DNA from: CAYTRP01 sp964625145
GTDB lineage: Bacteria > Sumerlaeota > Sumerlaeia > SLMS01 > JAHLLQ01
Length of the DNA: 5,018 bases
Direction of reading: 5' to 3'
Assembly (NCBI GenBank): GCA_964625145.1
Contig: CAZVAQ010000211.1
Coordinates: 1-5,018, forward strand
In this document: in pieces, positions 1-5,018 of the stretch
How the letters are laid out: each line of letters starts with the position of its first letter
Numbering within the stretch: the stretch's first letter is position 1
Program-made: the position numbers and the translations under genes
The notes under the pieces: model-generated
Databases searched by the model: none
What the model was told of the DNA's origin: nothing
What the model saw: the letters and a program-made list of their open reading frames with translations, nothing else

Positions 1-42
1 AGGATGAAGGCGGAAGGATGAAGGCGGAAGGATGAAGAATCA
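1..42. repeat. Tandem heptamer repeat, alternating two unit forms
   Basis: The array reads as 7-base units alternating AGGATGA and AGGCGGA (1-7, 8-14, 15-21, 22-28, 29-35), with a degenerate sixth unit AGAATCA (36-42). Equivalently it is a 14-base period of about 2.5 copies. It is cut by the window edge, so its true length is unknown. Because 7 is not a multiple of 3, every plus-strand frame soon reaches a TGA, so the array does not encode the end of an upstream protein. It lies directly upstream of the moxR gene. Heptanucleotide arrays of this kind are known as intergenic short tandem repeats in some bacteria; any role here is unknown. The purine-rich units resemble Shine-Dalgarno sequence but lie too far from the start codon to serve as one. 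Confidence 0.8.
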
Positions 43-78
43 GCTTGGCAGTTCATCTGAAGGAAGGAATGGCAGACG

Positions 79-1083
79 ATGAGTGACATCCAACAACAGG
101 CAAGCGAGTTCCGGGCGGAGTTCGAGAAGGTCAACTCCGAGGTCGCCAAGGTGATCGTCGGGGCGGAGGAGATCGTCGAGGGCGTGCTGATCGCCCTGTT
201 TGCGGGTGGCAATGTGCTGCTGGAGGGCGTGCCGGGTCTGGGCAAGACGATGCTGGTGCGGACGCTGGGCGAGGTGCTCGACCTTCCCTTCTCGCGCATC
301 CAGTTCACGCCGGACCTGATGCCCACGGACATCATCGGCACGAACATCGTGCAGGAAGACCCGCACACGGGACGGCGGGACTTCATCTTCGTGCAGGGGC
401 CGCTGTTCTCCAACCTGGTCCTGGCGGACGAAATCAACCGCGCGACGCCAAAGACGCAGTCGGCCATGCTGGAGGCCATGCAGGAGAAACGAATCACGGC
501 AGCGGGCGTGACGCACGATCTTGCCAAGCCGTTCTTCGTGCTGGCGACGCAGAACCCGTTGGAAATGGAGGGGACGTATCCTCTGCCGGAAGCGCAGCTC
601 GACCGGTTCCTCTTCAAGCTGCTCGTGCGCTTCCCCGGCCGCAAGGAACTGAACGAGATCATCGCGCGGACGACCACCAACGAGATGCCGCGCGTGGAGA
701 AGGTGATGACGCAGGCGCGGTTGCTGGAGTGGATGAGCTTTGTCCGCGGCATCGTGATCGCGCCGCACGTGCAGGACTACGCGATTCGCCTGGTGCTGGC
801 TACTCATCCGGAGAGCGAGTTCGCGACGGACCTGGTGAAGCGGTATGTGCGGTACGGCAGTTCGCCGCGCGGGGCGCAGGGATTGATCCTCGCCGCGAAG
901 ATCAAGGCGTTGAGGGCCGAGCGGTACAACGTCGCCTTCGCGGACATTGCGAGCGTGGCGCTGGCGACGCTCCGGCACCGGTTGATCCTGAACTTCGAAG
1001 GTGAAGCGGAAGGGATCACCACGGACATGGTCGTGAAGGACCTGCTGGACAAGGTTCCTCGCGAGGCGGGGGTGGCAGCATAG
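79..1083 (+). CDS. moxR: MoxR-family AAA+ ATPase
   Basis: This is a cytoplasmic AAA+ ATPase of the MoxR class, a full-length 334 residues. The visible motifs are in the right order: Walker A GVPGLGKT (residues 50-57), Walker B LVLADEINRA (113-122) with D117 and E118, sensor 1 ATQNP (156-160), the EAQLDRF arginine-finger region (171-177) and sensor 2 SPRGAQ (262-267). The C-terminal part matches the helical lid of the family. MoxR proteins are thought to hydrolyse ATP to remodel or activate partners that carry VWA domains; two such partners are encoded downstream, which supports the call. The ATG at 79 is preceded by AGGAAGG (61-67) at a spacing of 11 bases, slightly long. An ATG at 69 opens only a five-codon frame. 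All catalytic motifs appear intact, so the enzyme should be active. The exact client is not visible from the sequence. Confidence 0.96.
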   Translation: MSDIQQQASEFRAEFEKVNSEVAKVIVGAEEIVEGVLIALFAGGNVLLEGVPGLGKTMLVRTLGEVLDLPFSRIQFTPDLMPTDIIGTNIVQEDPHTGRRDFIFVQGPLFSNLVLADEINRATPKTQSAMLEAMQEKRITAAGVTHDLAKPFFVLATQNPLEMEGTYPLPEAQLDRFLFKLLVRFPGRKELNEIIARTTTNEMPRVEKVMTQARLLEWMSFVRGIVIAPHVQDYAIRLVLATHPESEFATDLVKRYVRYGSSPRGAQGLILAAKIKALRAERYNVAFADIASVALATLRHRLILNFEGEAEGITTDMVVKDLLDKVPREAGVAA

Positions 1084-1097
1084 CCCGGAGATTCTTT

Positions 1098-1103
1098 GGA
1101 GGT
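1098..1103 (+). promoter_or_regulatory. Ribosome binding site that decides a GTG start
   Basis: GGAGGT lies 7 bases before the GTG at 1111 and is the best Shine-Dalgarno match in the window. It supports GTG as the true start of the nucleotidyltransferase-fold gene even though the preceding gap is only 28 bases. It also means this gene carries its own strong translation signal and need not be coupled to moxR. Confidence 0.75.
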
Positions 1104-1110
1104 TTAGGCA

Positions 1111-1578
1111 GTGGAGAAGTATCTAAACATTCTCGAAGAACCACCAGCGATCTTCCGGGCCCGGGATGACCGACAGGCTCAGTACGCCCTGTGCGGTGGT
1201 CTTGCGGTTGCAATTCAGGGGCATTCACACGCTACTGAGGATATCGATCTCGTCATTCTCAAGGAGAAACTTGAGCCAGTCAAGCAGGCACTTAAGGACT
1301 GCGGGTTCATCATTGATAACGGCTGGATCCCGCTTCCCTCCCAGGGTGTGGAGTTTTATCCGATGACCAAGATCATCGACACTGATTGGCTTGTCGTAAA
1401 TCTGTTGCCGGTTGCCGAGGAGAGTAATCTGTGGAAGGAACATGAACAGCACCAATCTGAACAAGGGATTGTCTGGGTCTTAAGCAAGGACGGCCTCATT
1501 GAAATGAAATCGAAGAGTCAGCGTGAAAAGGACAAGGTGGACGTCGATGCACTTAGACGACTCAAGCGGCAAGGTTGA
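1111..1578 (+). CDS. Nucleotidyltransferase-fold protein (AbiEii-like / minimal NTase type)
   Basis: This is a 155-residue soluble protein resembling small DNA polymerase beta-fold nucleotidyltransferases. The signature is CGGLAVAIQGHSHATEDIDLVI-like: the glycine pair is G29-G30 and the metal-binding pair is D44 and D46 in TEDIDL. A C-terminal segment, LSKDGLIEMK (124-133) followed by a basic, KD-containing helix (134-152), matches the usual 'LI-x-MK ... R-x-x-D' ending of this group. Two positions deviate: the Arg usually seen before the T-x-DID motif is H40, and the third acidic residue expected in a D-L-L strand appears as N97 in VVNLLPV. Catalysis may therefore be weak or lost. The gene starts at GTG with a good ribosome site and overlaps the next small gene by 32 bases. 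Its GC content is clearly lower than its neighbours (about 49% by hand count over 1201-1560). Relatives include toxin or antitoxin NTases, but the role here is unknown. Confidence 0.8.
   Translation: MEKYLNILEEPPAIFRARDDRQAQYALCGGLAVAIQGHSHATEDIDLVILKEKLEPVKQALKDCGFIIDNGWIPLPSQGVEFYPMTKIIDTDWLVVNLLPVAEESNLWKEHEQHQSEQGIVWVLSKDGLIEMKSKSQREKDKVDVDALRRLKRQG
1534..1540 (+). promoter_or_regulatory. Likely ribosome binding site inside the upstream gene
   Basis: AAGGTGG lies 6 bases before the ATG at 1547, inside the end of the nucleotidyltransferase-fold gene. It favours that ATG over an in-frame GTG at 1523 and over a later ATG at 1580, which is preceded only by AAGG (1571-1574). Confidence 0.45.
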
Positions 1579-1756
1579 CATGTCGCCCGCGGCAGTTTCG
1601 CGCCGAATCAGGAAGGCGTTTGATATGGGTATGCTAAATCGGCATTTCCTGTCCAAGCTCGTACCACCTGGCGGGAAGGCGGCAGGGGATTCCAACGCCT
1701 CCGATGAAGCCACGCAGTCAACCGGGAGTGCCGAAAGAACCAATGCCCGCCACTGA
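1547..1756 (+). CDS. Small basic protein, probable partner of the NTase-fold protein
   Basis: This 69-residue frame overlaps the end of the nucleotidyltransferase-fold gene by 32 bases and the DUF58 start by 14 bases. Its core, VDMSPAAVSRRIRKAF (residues 10-25) followed by a short helix ending LNRHFLSKL (30-38), resembles small proteins that I recall following this kind of NTase, with a D-x-SP-x-AV-x-RRLR pattern and a leucine-rich helix after it. That memory is not a database result. The residues after about 40 (PPGGKAAGDSNASDEATQS) look like low-complexity, unstructured tail. The ATG at 1547 is preferred because of AAGGTGG six bases upstream; GTG 1523 would add eight residues and ATG 1580 would leave 58. 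No transmembrane segment or enzymatic motif is visible. Function is unknown; a role in binding or controlling the NTase is inference from the pairing and overlap. Confidence 0.6.
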   Translation: MHLDDSSGKVDMSPAAVSRRIRKAFDMGMLNRHFLSKLVPPGGKAAGDSNASDEATQSTGSAERTNARH

Positions 1757-2639
1757 ACTCAAGACCCTTCTCGAGCCGGAGCTCATTGCGAAGCTGGATC
1801 AGCTCGAGGTGCTGACCCGCAAGGTGTTCCGCGGGCGCACCAAGGGCGAGAGGCGTTCGCGCAAGAAGGGCCAGTCCATCGAGTTCGCCGATTACCGCGA
1901 GTATGTCCCCGGCGATGACACGCGTTTCTTGGACTGGAATGTCTTCGGTCGTCTGGATCGCCTGTACCTGAAGCTGTTTCTGGAGGAGGAGGACCTGGCG
2001 TTCTATGTGCTGGTGGACACGTCCGAATCGATGAATTTCGGCAAGCCGGTGACGAAGTTCGACTTTGCGCGCAAGCTTGCCGCTGCCTTGTCCTATGTGG
2101 CCCTGATCAACCAGGACAAGGTCGGTGTGGTGAACATGAAGGAGCGGCTGGAGTCGTCCTTCCGTCCCGCTCGTGGCAAGGCACAGCTCGCAAAGATTCT
2201 CACCTACCTAACCACCCTGCAGCCGGGCAGCGGTACCAACCTGCTCGAGACTTGCCGTGACTTCGCGATCCAGCATCGCCAGCCCGGCATCGCCATTGTC
2301 ATCAGCGACTTCCTGGACGAGCGCGGGTACGAGGACGCGTTGAAGCAGTTCTTCCTTCGCGGCCATGAGGTCTATGTCATCCAGGTGCTGAGCCCGGAGG
2401 AGAAGGACCCGAAGGAGGTCGGGCACCTGGAGTTGGTCGACGCCGAGACCGGCGAGCGGCAGGAGGTGACTGCCAACGACATGCTGATCAAGCAGTACAA
2501 GCGCACGGTGGAAGCCTTCTGCGGGGGCTTGCGCGATTGGGCTACCTCGCACGGCATGACGTATCTGGCCGCGACGACCGACATCACCATTGATGAGTTG
2601 TTGCTGTCGCATCTGCGGCGTCAGGGGTTGCTGCGATGA
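1743..2639 (+). CDS. DUF58 protein with VWA-like metal site
   Basis: This 298-residue soluble protein belongs to the DUF58 family, the regular partner of MoxR ATPases. The DUF58 hallmark YVPGDDTRFLDW is at residues 54-65, just after a basic stretch (R30-K42) and FADYREY. A VWA-like fold follows: the MIDAS motif DTSES (92-96), a Thr in GSGTNL (T165) and the SD pair in ISDFLDE (187-193), so a divalent metal site is plausibly intact. There is no transmembrane segment; this is the short cytoplasmic form. The ATG at 1743 gives the family-typical start MPATELKTLLEPELIAKLD; an in-frame ATG at 1704 would add 13 residues that look unlike the family. Only a weak GAAAG ribosome site precedes 1743, so translation may depend on the gene upstream, whose stop lies inside this start region. 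It shares a 4-base overlap with the next gene, consistent with coupled production of interacting proteins. Confidence 0.94.
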   Translation: MPATELKTLLEPELIAKLDQLEVLTRKVFRGRTKGERRSRKKGQSIEFADYREYVPGDDTRFLDWNVFGRLDRLYLKLFLEEEDLAFYVLVDTSESMNFGKPVTKFDFARKLAAALSYVALINQDKVGVVNMKERLESSFRPARGKAQLAKILTYLTTLQPGSGTNLLETCRDFAIQHRQPGIAIVISDFLDERGYEDALKQFFLRGHEVYVIQVLSPEEKDPKEVGHLELVDAETGERQEVTANDMLIKQYKRTVEAFCGGLRDWATSHGMTYLAATTDITIDELLLSHLRRQGLLR

Positions 2640-4525
2640 ACTTCATGCCCAATCCCTACTTCTGGCCGATACTCGGCGGCTTGTCGCTGCTGCTGCCGGT
2701 GATTGTCGTGATGTATCTGCTGAAGCTGAAGCGGCGGCGTGTCATCATGCCCTCTACGCTGCTGTGGCGTCGGTCGGTGCAGGACCTGGTGGCGAATGCG
2801 CCGTTCCAGAAGCTGCGCAACAACCTCTTGATGTGGCTGCAGCTCCTGTTTCTCACATTGCTGATCCTGGCGTTCATGCGACCGGTGATGGAACTGGAAT
2901 CCACATCGGGCACCACGCTGGTGCTTCTCGTGGACCAATCGGCATCGATGCAAACGGTGGAATCGGACGGCCGGACACGGTTGGACCGCGCCAAGGAGGC
3001 CGCCCTCCGCGCGGTCGACAGCCTGACAAACAATGACGAGGCGATCGTCGTTGGGTTCAGTGACCGTACCAGCATCCTGCAAACTCTCACGAGCGACAAG
3101 GCCACCTTGCGCAATGCCATTGAATCGATGGAGGCACGGGACGTGGAGACGACGCTGGCGGAGGCGGGCCTGATCCTGCAGGGCCTGACCACCGTGGACA
3201 GCGGCCAGGGTTTTCGCATTCCGCGAGAGAGCACCCGCACGCTGCTGATCTCCGACGGCGGAGTGTCCGAGGCGGCGGCGCTGCGCGACGTGCCAAACCT
3301 GCAGTTCGTGCGGGTGGGTGATACGACGGACAACCTCGGCATTGTCTCGGTGGATGTGCGCGAATCGTACACCGAGACATTCGAGTACGAGATATTCGCC
3401 GCCATCGCCAACTCCGGGCCGCAGGAGAAATCGACTTTCCTGGAACTGGAGGTGGAGGGTGAGGTCGTTGACCTGAAGGCTGTCTCCGTTCCTGCCGGTG
3501 GGACGGCCGGTGTTTCCTTTGCGATGGCGGAGACTTTTGACGGCTTGGCGACTCTCTCCATCGAGACCCGCGATTCGTTCCGCCTCGATGACCGCGTGCA
3601 GGTGCTGCTCTCGCCGCCCACGGAGCTGGATGTGCTGCTGGTGACGAATGGCAACATCTTCCTGGAGCGCTTCCTGAACGCCGATGACCGCACGCGTGTG
3701 AGCGTCATGAGCCCGTCGGCCTATCGGCCGCGCGGTGACTTTGACATGACGATCTTCGATGGCTTCACGCCGACGGAACTCGTGCCGGGCAATTATGTGT
3801 TCCTAAACAGCCTGCCCCCCATCGACGGTTTCCAGGCGGCGGGGGAGCGGCTTCGCAATCCCGCCATCATCGATTGGAACCGCGTGCATCCGTTGATGCG
3901 CTTCACGAATTTCGACAGCGTCCTCATCGGCGAATCGCTGCAGTTTGACGAGCCGGCGGATTCGACGCCGTTGGTCGAGGCGGTCGACAGCAGCCTGATC
4001 ACGATCCATGAGACGGACGCCACGCGGGTTCTGGTCATTGGCTTTGACATCTTCAAGTCGTACTGGCCGCTCGACGTGTCGTTCCCGATCTTCATGGCGA
4101 ACCTGCTTGACTACTACTCGCGCAGCGGCAGCGGCGTGTTCCGTCCGACGTATGTGGCCGGCGATTCGATCCCCATCGTGCCGCCGCGCGAGGCGACATC
4201 CGCCACGGTCAAGACCCCGGACGATCGCACGCTGGAGTTCTCCTTTGACGGCTTTAGCACCGCTTACCTGACCGAGACCCATCTGGCCGGCATCTACACG
4301 GTCGCCTTTGACAACGGCACGGTCTATCGCCTGCCCGTGAACCTGCTGTCCGAGCGCGAAAGCATGATCGCCCCGGAGGATTCGCTGGACATTGGCGGGG
4401 AGGCGCTGGTGAGTTCCGGCAATGTGGCCCGTACCAACCGCGAGGTCTGGCAATGGTTCATCCTGGCGGCCCTGGCGATCATGGCTGCAGAGTGGATGCT
4501 GTATTGCCGCCGGACATTCATGTAA
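2636..4525 (+). CDS. Membrane-anchored BatA-type VWA protein with GATase1-like region
   Basis: This is a 629-residue inner-membrane protein. Residues 6-85 form the BatA / aerotolerance-type N-terminal domain: a membrane segment at about 9-29, a basic loop (KLKRRR, 30-35, through about 62) and a second segment at about 64-81. A VWA domain follows (about 95-235) with MIDAS DQSAS (100-104), Thr in ETTLAEA (171-177) and ISDGG (205-209). A beta-rich part spans 240-325. A region at about 329-490 resembles class I glutamine-amidotransferase-like folds in planctomycete VWA proteins, without an obvious Cys nucleophile, so catalysis is unlikely. A last membrane segment (about 606-623) ends in CRRTFM. 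The positive-inside rule places the VWA and middle domains in the periplasm. The start at 2636 overlaps the DUF58 stop as ATGA, a sign of translational coupling. It probably works with MoxR and DUF58 as an envelope chaperone unit; this is inferred from family context. Confidence 0.92.
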   Translation: MNFMPNPYFWPILGGLSLLLPVIVVMYLLKLKRRRVIMPSTLLWRRSVQDLVANAPFQKLRNNLLMWLQLLFLTLLILAFMRPVMELESTSGTTLVLLVDQSASMQTVESDGRTRLDRAKEAALRAVDSLTNNDEAIVVGFSDRTSILQTLTSDKATLRNAIESMEARDVETTLAEAGLILQGLTTVDSGQGFRIPRESTRTLLISDGGVSEAAALRDVPNLQFVRVGDTTDNLGIVSVDVRESYTETFEYEIFAAIANSGPQEKSTFLELEVEGEVVDLKAVSVPAGGTAGVSFAMAETFDGLATLSIETRDSFRLDDRVQVLLSPPTELDVLLVTNGNIFLERFLNADDRTRVSVMSPSAYRPRGDFDMTIFDGFTPTELVPGNYVFLNSLPPIDGFQAAGERLRNPAIIDWNRVHPLMRFTNFDSVLIGESLQFDEPADSTPLVEAVDSSLITIHETDATRVLVIGFDIFKSYWPLDVSFPIFMANLLDYYSRSGSGVFRPTYVAGDSIPIVPPREATSATVKTPDDRTLEFSFDGFSTAYLTETHLAGIYTVAFDNGTVYRLPVNLLSERESMIAPEDSLDIGGEALVSSGNVARTNREVWQWFILAALAIMAAEWMLYCRRTFM

Positions 4526-4696
4526 GCGGCCTGGGTGCAATGGTCTCCGTGGGCCTGCAGGGGGCTGCTCCTTAGGCTTGCGCCCCTTGGCCCTACGGGC
4601 GAGAAAACGCTTCCTCAAGTTGGGAAGATATGCCCCTCCGGCGGGGTGGCCTCGGCCGCCCACACCACAAAGACCTCAGGACTGTCGAGCTCACCC
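4526..4696. other. Intergenic region with hairpins, no classical terminator
   Basis: This 171-base gap separates the VWA gene from the ABC ATPase gene. Two hairpins can be drawn by eye. The first (4561-4586) pairs GGGGC-GC with GCGCCCC around one bulged T and an 11-base loop. The second (4644-4661) pairs GGGTGGC with GCCGCCC around a CTCG tetraloop, with one G-T pair. A smaller GCCC/GGGC hairpin lies at 4590-4600. None is followed by a run of T, so a Rho-independent terminator is not supported; termination could be Rho-dependent. I see no convincing -35/-10 pair for the following gene. The segment could also be a copy of a dispersed intergenic repeat. Confidence 0.45.
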
Positions 4697-5018
4697 ATGG
4701 CATCAGTCACCCTAAGCGATGTTTCGAAAATCTATCCCGGGAATGTAAAGGCCGTCGACGGCGTCAATCTCGAGATTCATGACAAGGAATTCCTCGTGCT
4801 GGTCGGTCCGTCCGGCTGCGGAAAGTCCACGACGCTGCGCATGGTCGCCGGCCTGGAGGAGATTTCCGAGGGAACGATCAAGATTGGCGATCGTGTCGTG
4901 AACGATGTCCCGCCGAAGGATCGCGACATCGCCATGGTGTTCCAGAACTACGCCCTGTACCCGCACATGACGGTGTACAAGAACATGGCGTTCGGCCTGA
5001 AGCTGCGCGGCATGCCCA
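4697..5018 (+). CDS. ABC transporter ATPase, MalK/UgpC sugar-uptake type (5' part)
   Basis: The first 107 residues of an ABC ATPase are present; the frame runs off the window end. The N-terminus MASVTLSDVSKIYPG is typical of MalK/UgpC/MsmK-like ATPases, which energise binding-protein-dependent import of sugars or glycerol-3-phosphate. Walker A GPSGCGKST is at residues 37-45, and the Q-loop is at Q83 in MVFQNYALYPHMTV (80-93), a stretch very characteristic of this subfamily. The LSGGQ signature, Walker B and the C-terminal regulatory domain lie beyond the window, so substrate and completeness cannot be judged. Only a weak ribosome site is visible before the ATG at 4697 (GAG, 4687-4689, or AGGA, 4678-4681). 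In this family one such ATPase often serves several transporters and may stand apart from the permease genes. It is separated from the MoxR operon by 171 bases and is functionally unrelated to it. Confidence 0.93.
   Translation, partial: MASVTLSDVSKIYPGNVKAVDGVNLEIHDKEFLVLVGPSGCGKSTTLRMVAGLEEISEGTIKIGDRVVNDVPPKDRDIAMVFQNYALYPHMTVYKNMAFGLKLRGMP

Noticed and set aside
1..42. CRISPR array
   Set aside because: The units are 7 bases, directly abutting and without spacers.
45..73. TTGGCA (45-50) as a possible -35 element for moxR
   Set aside because: No acceptable -10 hexamer lies about 17 bases downstream, and the real promoter may lie before the window.
40..978. Long minus-strand open frame of 312 codons
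   Set aside because: It lies opposite the clear moxR gene, is rich in Arg, His and Leu as expected for an antisense frame in high-GC DNA, and shows no family motif.
2590..3036. Plus-strand frame of 148 codons across the DUF58/VWA junction
   Set aside because: It is a shadow of two strongly supported genes, with Ala/Gly-rich composition and no recognisable motif.
2656..3708. Long minus-strand open frame of 350 codons
   Set aside because: It is antisense to the VWA gene, very rich in Ser and Arg, and has no domain-like pattern or ribosome site that I can support.
4554..4561. CCTGCAGG palindrome
   Set aside because: A single 8-base palindrome is expected by chance in GC-rich DNA, and no paired site or recombination feature is nearby.
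4644..4661. Rho-independent terminator
   Set aside because: The stem-loop is good, but it is followed by ACACCACAAAG rather than a run of T.
3803..4663. Minus-strand open frame of 286 codons spanning the intergenic gap and the VWA gene end
   Set aside because: Most of it is antisense to the VWA gene with an Arg/His-rich composition. Only the intergenic part is worth a repeat search, and this is noted as a finding.

Overview
The window is a compact, all-plus-strand bacterial region of fairly high GC content (about 64% in a hand-counted stretch of the first gene). It is dominated by a MoxR / DUF58 / von Willebrand factor A (VWA) operon. The proteins look like those of Gram-negative, planctomycete-like or candidate-phylum bacteria, because a short soluble DUF58 protein precedes a long BatA-type VWA protein with a periplasmic domain. 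The phylum cannot be fixed from this sequence alone.

Layout. Positions 1-42 hold a short tandem array of 7-base units. A MoxR-family AAA+ ATPase follows (79-1083). Next, a 28-base gap leads into two small overlapping genes of visibly lower GC: a nucleotidyltransferase-fold protein (1111-1578, GTG start) and a 69-residue basic protein with a DMSPAAVSRR-type motif (1547-1756). The operon then resumes with a DUF58 protein (1743-2639). This is joined by a 4-base ATGA overlap to a 629-residue membrane-anchored VWA protein (2636-4525). A 171-base gap with hairpin potential but no T-tract separates it from the start of an ABC transporter ATPase of the MalK/UgpC sugar-uptake type (4697 to beyond the window end).

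How the parts work together. MoxR ATPases are thought to act as chaperones that remodel or activate VWA-containing partners. Here the soluble DUF58 protein keeps a MIDAS-like metal site, and the third protein presents a second VWA domain on the periplasmic side of the membrane. Together they form a plausible cytoplasm-to-envelope chaperone unit of the kind linked to envelope stress or maturation of secreted enzymes. The nucleotidyltransferase pair does not belong to the usual gene set. It looks like a small cassette inserted between moxR and its DUF58 partner, and it is the most unusual part of the window. The ABC ATPase probably begins a separate transcription unit.
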